A DNA stretch of 64,000 nt. It comes from Athripsodes cinereus (lineage: Eukaryota; Arthropoda; Insecta; Trichoptera; Leptoceridae). Shown here piece after piece: positions 54,746-64,000 of this stretch. The notes below the pieces were generated by a model that saw only the letters and a list, made by a program, of their open reading frames with translations, had not been told where the DNA came from and made no database searches. Every line of letters begins with the position of its first letter. Position 1 is the first letter of the stretch. The stretch lies in NCBI GenBank assembly GCA_947579605.1, contig OX388310.1, positions 3,286,001-3,350,000 on the forward strand, in the 5' to 3' direction. The position numbers and the translations under genes were made by a program.

Positions 54746-55589
54746 TTTTAAAAAAAAATATTTTTAATATATTTTATAATTATATTTTCTTGTTATAATA
54801 TGATATTCAAATCTCAACTAATGTTTACATTTTAGTAATCGTTTGATATTAAAATCAAGAAATTAAATAAATTTAAAGGTATAAATGATCGAGACTGTGT
54901 AAATAAATATAGGCATGCTGCGATTACCGAAATGTTACTAATGCATAGTGTTGGATGATAACTGACTTTTGAAAGATTTATCTTATATGTATGTAGCTAT
55001 TGTTTTTAAAGAGTTCATACTGTGAAATAAATTAAAATATAACGACTTGACGTAGCGTAATATAACGTCATAACAAATAATAATGCAATCATTATAATGT
55101 ATCGTACGAAAACAGGACATAAAAAACCGTCTCCAAATATCAGAAGAATTTTATTGATCGATAATATGCAAAATAGTATAATGCAAAAAAAGCTACACGC
55201 GAAATAAAGTAACGTTATAATATTATAACATCGTTATAAAAATGTATGTAAAGATGTTATGATGTCATGAAGCTCATCCTTTCGTTAATTATTAGGAAAC
55301 CACCTGCTATTTGATATCTAATCCTATCATCTAGCCCAATACAAAGGATCACAATAATACATATTGTATGTCAACAATGATTATGGTGGTAGAAGCTGTT
55401 TAAAATATAGCATAATAGGTAATCCATACGTATTATTTTAATCCATTCGAATGTACATCCATAGATTCATATCGCTATAGTACAGAGAAAAAGAAACAGA
55501 CAACTTAGTAAAACATGGCGTACAAACGTCAAAAATCATCATAAATATTAATTTATCCAGCCTAATGAAAACTTTATAATATTAGGTAT
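54746..55589. other. AT-rich spacer, nothing recognised
   Basis: No supported gene. Confidence 0.5.
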
Positions 55590-55735
55590 TTATATAAATT
55601 AAGGAGGCCACGCAGAGCTCACTGCACGGGGCTTTGCACATGGTCGTGGATCGCTCGAGGTGGAGGTGGTCTACAGAACTAGGCATGATGGTTACGATCC
55701 TCAGAATTGAGGTAAAGACAAAGATGATGATAATA
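55590..55735 (+). pseudogene. RTE RT C-terminal relic
   Basis: GGGGCTTTGCACATGGTCGTGGATCGCTCGAGGTGGAGG, then ACTAGGCATGATGGTTACGATCCTCAGAATTGAGG. In one frame it reads VVDRSRWRWS and in another RHDGYDPQN with a stop, both standard RTE C-terminal motifs (DRxxWR; GxDPQN). GC-richer than its surroundings. A small frameshift lies between the two. Confidence 0.6.
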
Positions 55736-55960
55736 TATCACCAAATAAAAAAAATCGCACACCTACATATCTCTAGGAGTCGTAGACTTCTGTTTATTCG
55801 AACATTCAAATCAAATTTTCCTCACTGGCAGGCCCAAAGAGCCGACCGGCCTAGACCACCGTCGTAGGTATCTTTTTAACTACCACTCTCTAAATGAGAA
55901 AATATTAAAAGTAAAAAAATGTATACAAAATAAGGGCGAGAATAACATAAAGTTAAGTAA

Positions 55961-56040
55961 TTATTATTATTATTATTCTAAAAATATCTACCTGCACTGA
56001 GACCATAAGGCCAACGCAGTCTCAGCAGGAAAATAAAACA
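55961..56040 (-). mobile_element. LINE 3' end with stem-loop (family X)
   Basis: ATTATTATTATT tail, then CCTGCACTGAGACCATAAGGCCAACGCAGTCTCAGCAGG. Reverse complement of the block at 29366-29440; CTGAGAC/GTCTCAG pair. Confidence 0.7.
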
Positions 56041-56616
56041 AAGGAGAAGAATTATTTTAAAGACTTTTGTATAAAAATAAGAGAAATTTGTCCAAGAAAT
56101 TTATTTACAACGACCGAGTTAAATCGCTAGTAGGTAATAATAATATTATGCTATGTTTATTCAGCAAACTACAGTGTACTAATAACGTATGCTATTATAT
56201 TGTGTGCTATTTCAACATATTATGCTTTATACATATTTAACATAACGTATCGTGTAAGTAAGAACTACGTTTCTATTAGGCGCAGTTATTACTACAAATA
56301 TAGCACGTTATTTGCTTTACTCAGAAGGTAAATAACGGAATAATAACAATAATATATTCAAGACAATATTAGACATGTGTGGTTATAATTTAATTCTATA
56401 TAACATACCTATTCAGTTATATTATATAAGATTACAAATGTACATTATTATATCCCTAACGTCTAGGCCACACGAATTCATGTTTAAATTTGAATCTATG
56501 TAAAAGACAATCTTGAATACTGCAAACACTTTCACAGTTACAAATTTGCGCGAAGGGTTAAAAGTAAAGCAACGAGTGGAGTGCAAGATATGTGTGGTAG
56601 TGTTTTCCGCTTTGAA
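56041..56616. other. AT-rich spacer, nothing recognised
   Basis: No supported gene. Confidence 0.5.
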
Positions 56617-56863
56617 GAGTGTATTACCATCTTATTTGTCGGAGATGTGCGAGATCGAGACGGCTCATGCTTCGCTCAGCACAGGGTGAGACAAAAGGCA
56701 GACTAATTAAACCATCTCGATCTCGCAGGACAGGCTCTGGAGATAGTGTTGCGGGTCTCAGATGCTGGAACAAGCTACCTCTGGGTCTGCGAGAGGGTGC
56801 GAATGGAGAGAGTTTAGGACGAAGACTGAAGACGCACCTTTTTGCTGGGAGTTTTGGGTGATA
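56605..56863 (+). pseudogene. CR1/L2-type LINE RT C-terminal fragment, one frameshift
   Basis: Starts in one frame with SVLPSYLSEMCEIETAHAS, then shifts near 56680 to the frame that ends at 56861: RLIKPSRSRRTGSGDSVAGL, RCWNKLPLGLREGANGESLG, RRLKTHLF. The PxYLxxM...WNxLPxxLR...LKTHLF layout is the C-terminal end of CR1/L2-type LINE proteins. GC-rich compared with flanks. No catalytic motif remains. Confidence 0.72.
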
Positions 56864-57465
56864 GACGCTTTATATTTGAGGTCTTGTTATGAGTTAACGG
56901 CGCATTTCAAATTGTCCATATATAGGTATATAAGCGATCTCTTGATTAATTAAAATTCCAGAATTCTACCATCGAGCAACCGACCACCTCTTTTTTCTTA
57001 TTTGTAAGACATGTTTTCAAGAAATGTGTACCTATTAAAAATTTCACTTATTTCTGTGAGGTATTCTCAAAACAAGACGACATAACTATGGAGGAACACC
57101 TATAACAATGCAAAAAGTAGGTAATATCAAAATAATATTTGTATAAAATCGCAGTATGGTAAATGTTGATAAGTAAGTATGCAGTTCTGTAAATTTCAAA
57201 TGCAATAAAAGACATTTGAACAGACGTGGTTACATGTCATACATTGCAAACGATATGATACGACAAATGACAAAATATTTACAGGAATAGCCGAATGAAT
57301 TTCCTTTTAAAATATTTTTTTCTCGAAAATGAATCCCGTAAATTTTGTATAACTATTTTCTAAGAACTAATATTGAGTATTCCACGAGAACCATATATAA
57401 GGAACATGTATGTATATCTATTTAAGACAAACACTTGTTGCTTCAGGAAAATCATCCAGCCTGTT
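56864..57465. other. AT-rich spacer, nothing recognised
   Basis: No supported gene; opposing frames at 57360-57576 are shadows. Confidence 0.5.
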
Positions 57466-57655
57466 TTAATATGCACCCGGCAAAAAATTGGTCTCCCAAT
57501 CCTTTCCGTAAGTTTTCTAGAGTATTCTAAAAGACAGATATTCAAAAAAAAATATGAGTTTTGCCACCCATCTTGAATGACTTTAATTTTTTGACGCGGA
57601 GAGGACAGCTTTCAAGCTTATTACATATTGGCTTGTAGGCTATGTAGTGATATTA
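57466..57655 (+). mobile_element. SINE-like repeat (RTE-tailed), near full length, diverged
   Basis: ATGCACCCGGCAAAAAATTGGTCTCCCAATCCTTTCCGTAAGTTTTC, AGTTTTGCCACCCATCTTGAATGAC, ACGCGGAGAGGACAGCTTTCAAGC, then a weak TTGGCTTGTAGGCTATGTAGTGATATTA tail. Confidence 0.75.
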
Positions 57656-58305
57656 TTGTAAAAGTAAAAACTAATAGATATTTTAATATTTAATTTAAAG
57701 CAGACAAAATATTAATTGTGAAAAAAAAAAACAGACTGAAGTATTTGACAAGCTTTTTTACAATGTATGAAAGGCTTACCACTGATTTTTTTTATTAATC
57801 TAAGCAAACAACTAGTACGTAGAAAAAACATAACTGTAAACTAATCTTAAGTCTGATCTTTAAAGCGAAGAGTTGGTGAACAACAACGGTAATTTTTAAT
57901 TTCAGGAAGGGTTTTATCGAGAAGAGCCCTTCAGGCAACCTTGGGCCCGTTCTTAGAAAAAACTTGCATAAAAAGTATAGATAACATAGGAACTGAAGTA
58001 TCTGTAACATCCATAATGCAATCCTTAATGTGAATTATATAATACTAACATACGTAGGTCTTTACAAAAGTTTTCGTATAATTGCAAAAGGTGAAGCATA
58101 ATCTCGTATAAATTTGAACATTCCTTATAACTTTGTATAGTACTTTTTATTATATTAGATTCAAGATGTACATTTTATTGTGACAACATCGTGCATACTT
58201 AGCACATGACTTTGTTGATGCGTATTCATAAGGATTCACCTACCGCAACCAGACAGAATACATACTACATATTGTTACTATAATATAGTTATATGATGCG
58301 TACGT
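57656..58305. other. AT-rich spacer, nothing recognised
   Basis: No supported gene. Confidence 0.5.
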
Positions 58306-58350
58306 CAACGACACAAGCTTTTAGCTTACTGTGAAAGGTGTATAAGGTTG
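58306..58350 (+). mobile_element. tRNA-derived SINE (family B), 3' part only
   Basis: CGACACAAGCTTTTAGCTTACTGTGAAAGGTGTATAAGG matches 54698-54735; the tRNA-like head is absent. Confidence 0.75.
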
Positions 58351-58474
58351 TATTTGGGTTTAATTACATAATGTAACAAAATGATAATGTAGGTACCCAA
58401 TGCAGTATAGTATTTATTTATTTATTAAGTAGGTGAAAATGTTAGAGTTTAAATTAATAAAATATATTTTTTTA

Positions 58475-58658
58475 ACATGCATAGACAATTCACACATATC
58501 GAGCTAGTCCCAAACTAAGATATGAATATTGTATTATGGGTATGTAACACCCAGACCCTGGACAATTTGGAAAAGGTCATTCTTCATTTTGCCCTGGCCA
58601 GGAATTGAACCTGGGACCTCTTGACTCAAAGGCAAGAGCGTTACCTCTGCGCCACATA
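58475..58658 (-). mobile_element. tRNA-derived SINE (family A), full length
   Basis: In reverse: GTGGCGCAGAGGTAACGCTCTTGCC (A-box), AGGTTCAATTCCTGGCC (B-box), GGGCAAAATGAAGAATGACC, GGGTGTTACATACCC and the conserved tail to CATGTTAAA. Same structure as 59262-59478. Confidence 0.88.
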
Positions 58659-58837
58659 TAACTGTGATAGTGAAAATATAACAGTGTTATTAATTATTTG
58701 TAAATTATTTAATTTGGATTTTCACAGTGTAAATTTGAAAACACAAACACCTTTCAACAATTTGAATAAACATTTGAACAAATAATTTCCAATTCACAAG
58801 AATATACCCAATGCATTATCCCACTCAATTTGTTTAT

Positions 58838-58978
58838 TTATTTTATTTATTTATTCATTCTTTACTGTACATGGATAAAAAACAATTACTTAAAAGGTAT
58901 ACATTCAAATTAAATACAATCAATATACAGAGGGCGAGTTTATCGCAAAGGCGCGATCTCTTCCAACTAACCCAAAAG
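58838..58978 (-). mobile_element. LINE 3' end (family Y)
   Basis: ATTTATTTATT-type tail, CATTCTTTACTGTACATGG, and ATACAGAGGGCGAGTTTATCGCAAAGGCGCGATCTCTTCCAACTAACCC. Best copy of this family in the window; no coding part. Confidence 0.75.
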
Positions 58979-59261
58979 TATTAACTTAAAATAAAACATA
59001 TGATAAAAATAAAATCAATAATCCAAAGGATTTTGGAAAAAAAAAGATGAAAAAAAATACATTCACAAAGTGAACATATATACAAAAATACATACATACA
59101 CATATGATAGACAGAATAAAACATATTACCCCTTCATTCTTACCTCTCTTCTGTCACATTTATATTTAAATTAAAAGTCTACACTGTGCAGATCTCGGCT
59201 AAGAATAGGTCAACCACTCATGAATTTGGAGGAAAAGAAAGAATATAGATAGATATAGCGG

Positions 59262-59478
59262 CCGGTGTGGCACAGAGGTAACGCTCTTGCCTTGTAGTCA
59301 CGAAGTCTCTGGTTCGATTCCCGGCTAGGGCAAAATGAAAAATGACCTTTTCCAAATTGTCCTGGGTCTGGGTGTTACATGTATATGTGTATCGTGGCGT
59401 TAGTACCTATAATACAAGATTCATATCATAATTTTGGATTAACTCGGTCTGTGTGAATTGTCTTGGCATGTTTTGTTA
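59262..59478 (+). mobile_element. tRNA-derived SINE (family A), best copy
   Basis: GGCCGGTGTGGCACAGAGGTAACGCTCTTGCC (A-box) and CTGGTTCGATTCCCGGC (B-box), then GGCAAAATGAAAAATGACCTTTTCC, CCTGGGTCTGGGTGTTACAT, CGTGGCGTTAGTACC, AATACAAGATTCATATC and GTCTGTGTGAATTGTC. Transcription by RNA polymerase III is expected for such heads. It serves as the reference for copies at 4432, 8199/10374, 33256 and 58475. Confidence 0.9.
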
Positions 59479-59920
59479 CGTCGTGTTATTATATTATTCA
59501 TTAAATTTAAATATACTAATGAGAAGAAAATATCGATGTCACAATATATACAATCAACAAAGCGTAAGTAACCAATTCTGTATACACGTGCAACATCAAA
59601 GAGACCAAAACATCGATGATTAGGTACCTACCTATTTCAAATTTCTATTCATAATAATAATATAACATCGACATAATATTCATAATAACAATAACATGTT
59701 GTGTATCAAACGTTTTATTAGGTAAACTGGCTGACACCGCTTCGTGGCATTCAGCACGTCTTTTCTACAAAAAATATTTTTACAATAAAGTAGATATCAT
59801 TATTATTAAAACGATATTAGGAATATCACGGAAGAGGCGACTCAAATTATGCAAAATGGATGTGATGGAGGTGGCTTCATTCCACATTCTGGAGAGGAAA
59901 GAATCTGAAGATCTGAACCT
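59479..59920. other. AT-rich spacer, nothing recognised
   Basis: No supported gene. Confidence 0.5.
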
Positions 59921-60147
59921 CGTGGAGCCCTTAGTAAAGAATAGATCTACTCATTTCTGTAAGTTTTCGATTGTCCTGTAAAAGACGGATGTTTGTGACA
60001 ATGACAAGACAATTAACATGTACGATTCAGAGAAGAGGCATGCCACCGATTCTGAATATCTTATTTTTTTATAGACACAGAGATAACATCTGCATGTTTG
60101 TTATATGCGATTATTACGCTGACAACCCTACTTGTGAATGTATGCTA
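59921..60147 (+). mobile_element. SINE-like repeat (RTE-tailed), old, with a MITE at its 3' end
   Basis: CGTGGAGCCCTTAGTAAAGAATAGATCT, AAGTTTTCGATTGTCCTGTAAAAGACGGATGTT, GAGGCATGCCACCGATTCTGAATATCTT, then CTGCATGTTTGTTATATGCG and CTGACAACCCTACTTGTGAATGTATGC. The end runs into the MITE at 60148. Confidence 0.65.
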
Positions 60148-60631
60148 TACTACTCTGTTCAAAAAGTATCGCGAATTTTGAATTTCCGTGGGCTACGTAC
60201 ATCTGATTTTTTATTTTTTTGTAGCGTTATATTGGTACTCATGTCCCTCACTTATGCTGACAAGGTCCTCCATTTTGAATGTTTACTTAATTTTTGACAG
60301 CTGTTTTGCTTGGATGTGTTTTGGTTCGTCTTCGATTTTTGCCTATTCCAAAAAATGGATCTATTCCAATGAATGGAGCTATGGTTTCCACGTCATAACC
60401 ATAAAACTATGATTCGTCACCAGTTCTGATCCTCTGGAGCACATTTGGGTCGAAGTCAAGTCAAAACACATCCAATCAAAACAGCTGTCAAAAATTAACT
60501 AAACGTTCAAAATGGCTGACCTTGTCAGCATAAGTAAGGGACATGAGTATCAACATAACGCTACAAAAAAATCAAATATACGTAACCCGCGGAAATTCAA
60601 AATTCGCGATACTTTTTGAACAGACCTCGTA
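60148..60631. mobile_element. Mariner-derived MITE with inverted repeats of about 190 bp
   Basis: Left: CTGTTCAAAAAGTATCGCGA ATTTTGAATTTCCG... The right end is the inverted copy (ending TCGCGATACTTTTTGAACAG), with scattered changes over about 190 bp, including TGTCCCT/CACTTATGCTGACAAGG and TTAATTTTTGACAGCTGTTTTG. TA dinucleotides flank it. The centre, read on the minus strand, contains RTGDES, a stop codon in place of Trp, then FYGYDVET, a recognisable mariner transposase remnant around the first catalytic Asp. It cannot encode transposase. Confidence 0.85.
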
Positions 60632-63600
60632 TAATTATAAGTTTAGTAGTTACCGTAACGGTATAATAGAAAAAAAAATTAAAATCAATTATTTGAGCCC
60701 TTTTTATTTGTCAAATAATTCAGAACATCTTTCTATGGCATATTACTAATTTTCAGAGGGATCGCAGTGTTTGCAAAACAATAATTGTTCTAAATAGAAA
60801 AAGCGATGCTACTTTTGTGTTCCTATTGAAAGTACGAAGGGTGAAAGAATGAAATATTAAATCCAATAATCACGTAAGACACAACTTACTGTCAGATTTT
60901 TTCTTTTTCCTCTCTATGTTCTTGAAAAAATTTTGAGAATCAACATGAAGACCACGTGATTACATTAATGGCAGCTTACCTATCAAGAAACAAAATACTC
61001 AAATTAGACATAAATCAAAAATTGCCTGTGTAAAAAAATTCAAATACTTAGTTACGTTTCCTTAAAGTCTTATAAATATTAAAATGATTTTTTACCAAGG
61101 TGTGTTTTACATAAATAAAGCTTAGACAAATAAACTGGAAGTTATTTATAAGCTTTTATGAAAAATCATTGATGAAAAAGCATAAAGACCGTTCCGGTGC
61201 TTTTGAATCGGCATAGGCTGACTAAAATGCATTTAATTTTATCTTAAAGGAGATATGATAAATTGAATAAATAAAATTGAGTTGAACGATTATCCCGTAG
61301 ATCTTTACATATGTAGTGTGATGACCCTACCTATTTCAAACCATTCTAAGCTCCGAATTTGCAACATCCTAGCTTCTAAACTATACCTACTGTAATAATT
61401 GATTCCCAAACTAGAAGTGACAACCCTATTCAGCTAGCTAAGAATTGTATGAATTTTCGCATTGTTGCAAATATACGTAAAAATATCGCATTCCTAATTG
61501 AATTAATTAACGAATTTTGGCCTTCCGTGATCGTCTAAATTATCTATTAACTATTTTCATAGATTTAGACCCAGTACGTTGTGTTTTGACGATAATTTTA
61601 CCTACGTTGTGTATTTTTTTTAAAACGCAAAATAAGTCACCTGAAATATACATTTCAATAATCAAAAGGAACAACAAAATCACAAAATCAATAAAACAAT
61701 TTAAATATGAATTTTGATACATATTAACTCTGAGATCAACTTTGACGTCAGATCACTTACCTTGAGATACTGTAAAATAACATAATAAAAATAGTGCATA
61801 ATAAAACATAACGAAATATAACATAACAATCATCATAACATAAAATTCAAATAATATTATTCTATATCATTACGAGAATGTTGTATGGTAACTGGTTGCC
61901 GATCTATGTCCCTACATAAGATAACCATTTCATAGTTTCTATAGCCGATGTATGTACATATGTTCTACAACATACCTACTAATTCGTTGCGTCGTAAAGG
62001 ACAGTGGCGCACCCAAAAACATAACTTTATTACTTTTGAATATTAATTAAATTTCAACACGATTGCTTTGGCATCATTTTCGGAGACTATAACTACTGGT
62101 TGTTAATGCATGGAAAGCATGCTGTGTCCATGCTGAAGGAGCGCCGCCTCCGCTCCCTCACGTCTCAAACTGTCCCATGCCGCATTTTGAGCCCGTGTGC
62201 ACTAATCTACACCCCGAATATATAAAATAATATATAATATGTATACTCATTTGAACATGCAGCTATATATAATAAGAATAATTATAAATATATGTTAAGA
62301 AGCTTTGTCTAGGACCCTGGCGGGAAACGGGGCAAGACCCATATTGACCCTTGTCTCAAAAGCTGAATCGAAGAGATAGGAGCAGGGCTTGCTAACGGTA
62401 CACCTACATTTCGAAGCAGGATTAGGACTGGAATTGTTAGTATATAGTATATGTTTCTACAAAGTACATAATACGTCTCGTGCATAATTGTATAATAATA
62501 ATGATAAATATGTGGTTACGAATAGATCAAACCCACACTATAGACACAAGGTAGCTAGTCTAGTGTCGATAGGCAGAAGGGATCCATATCCATAAGGTAA
62601 TCTCGACAAGATTTAGCTATAAAAGACTACATATTTATGGTGAGGTGAATTTAGGTATCATGTAAGTCAAATAAAAATATATTAAGACCAATAAATACAT
62701 AAATATTACTTATGATTAGTGTCATGCAAAATATCAAATTTGTTCCTTCCATGATATCGCAGCAATTACAGCATGTTGAACAAGTAGAAAAATCCAGTAA
62801 GTTCGTAGAATACAAATGACATTCGACGATAAAATATGTAATTAAATTAATAATCAAATAATATCCTTCTCAACATATAACTCCTCTTCAAACTGTATAC
62901 TCCATCGTTATGGTAAAGTAAATTAAATAAAAGTATAATATTGGGTAGAGCGGTGCGCCACTGTTATTAGTCTAGTTCTAGATGTGTCGGACCGCGCTAT
63001 ATAAAATCAGCCACAGGTACATACATACATACAATAATACTGAAAATAAATGTACATATAACACATAATTCCTTCGTTTTCAAAATCCGTAAAATAATAA
63101 ATCCTTGAGTACAAATATTGCCTTGTAGACAACAGACATCCTGAGAGTATCCTAACACCTAGATATAAATAATAAATTAATAATATTAAAAGAAAATCTT
63201 ATCTTAGACAGCTGGCAGCATCACGGATTTTAAATGCTAATTAAAAGTAATTTAGGATGATCTTTATATATTCCCAATTGTGGAAATATCACTAAAAAAT
63301 AATGTACTAACTACTACGAAGGTGGGTAAATAAATATTAAAATATATCGAATTCAAACACTGAGATTAATATGATTGAGTCCCACCTCTCCCAGGCTCAA
63401 AACTAAACTGCCAAGAGTAATAGGTACTCTGTCTTCAGACCCTGAAAATGTCGACCCAAAGCAACAAAAAAAAACTACATCCATCTCTTCCTGACACACA
63501 CCGAAATATATCTGTATCTGTCCCCTACATAGATAGTTGTGTTCAACAACCACTTGAGATTGCCTCATTCCCAAATTAATTACCTACTACAAATATACGA

Positions 63601-64000
63601 TCTAGGTATATAAAAATAATATTTACAATCTTGTATATATTCATTTCATCACATACCCCCCCTTGAGATCATGCTGAAGACAAAATGGATGAGGCATTAT
63701 CTCACAAACAATTATTTACTTTCTAATTATTTTTCATAATTATTTAATTCCAACTTTCGAGTCCGCCACTGTATATTCCGATAGGTCGTAGGTACCTCGT
63801 CAGCTGTGCTCCTCTATTCAAGTCATCAATAATAATAATACATGCATGCACATAACACACCGATGCGTCCACTTGAGAAATTCTCGTTCAATATTATTGT
63901 CCCAACATAACATAATATTTTAATATTCTGTTATATTTTATTATTTCGAGTTTTGTTATTATTTTAAGTCATCACATCTATAGAACATAAAATAGTAATA
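60632..64000. other. AT-rich region with no recognised gene
   Basis: About 3.4 kb without supported features. GC-richer low-copy stretches occur at 62100-62200, 62296-62420 and 62945-63005. The minus-strand frame at 63353-63574 (starting MGMRQSQVVVEHNYL, including GSTFSGSEDRVPITLGSLVL) has less biased composition than most short frames here but no motif I recognise; it could be a fragment of an unknown element. Confidence 0.5.

Noticed and set aside
59971..60297. 108-aa open frame
   Set aside because: It crosses from an old SINE into one arm of the mariner-derived MITE; not a gene.

Overview
This is an AT-rich animal nuclear window, almost certainly insect and most likely lepidopteran. The reasons are the mixture of elements present: RTE-type LINE tails of the kind common in moths and butterflies, Jockey/CR1-type non-LTR retrotransposons, tRNA-derived SINEs, a DD41D mariner and a small Helitron. 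I found no host protein-coding gene, no rRNA, no genuine tRNA gene and no CRISPR array. All long open frames belong to mobile elements; most other open frames are chance AT-rich frames.

Layout. 1-2 kb: a satellite of 212-bp units whose monomer is partly made from a dispersed SINE-like repeat found about 15 times in the window. 2-8 kb: old RTE tails, tRNA-derived SINEs, a 200-bp insertion with a 12-bp target duplication, and a Harbinger-like MITE. 8.2-10.6 kb: a 5'-truncated Jockey-type LINE sitting inside the B-box of a SINE and splitting it in two. 11-14.3 kb: RTE fragments and a small insert with a 13-bp target duplication. 15.4-20.7 kb: an apparently full-length CR1-type retrotransposon with intact ORF1 and ORF2. 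21-36 kb: scattered LINE 3' ends, two near-identical RTE tails (the other is at 11.3 kb), and a 3 x 161-bp tandem repeat. 36.7-37.5 kb: two foldback elements. 39.0-40.9 kb: an RT tail, then a Helitron containing an intact mariner. 41.5-45.2 kb: an inverted pair of RTE-derived repeats. 46.6-47.0 kb: a truncated copy of the 15-20 kb LINE. 50.2-50.5 kb: an almost perfect 122-bp-arm palindrome flanked by an 11-bp target duplication. 51-60 kb: nested RTE/SINE insertions, further SINEs and a mariner-derived MITE. 60.6-64 kb: mostly unrecognised AT-rich DNA.

How the parts work together. The window reads as layers of insertions. Autonomous machinery that looks intact is limited to the CR1-type LINE (endonuclease plus RT) and the mariner transposase. 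One RTE family and the abundant SINE-like repeat end in the same roughly 45-bp tail with short TAG-rich repeats, which suggests that the SINE uses the RTE reverse transcriptase. Most firm calls rest on protein motifs, shared ends between copies, or target-site duplications visible here; family names are assigned from motifs, not from database searches.
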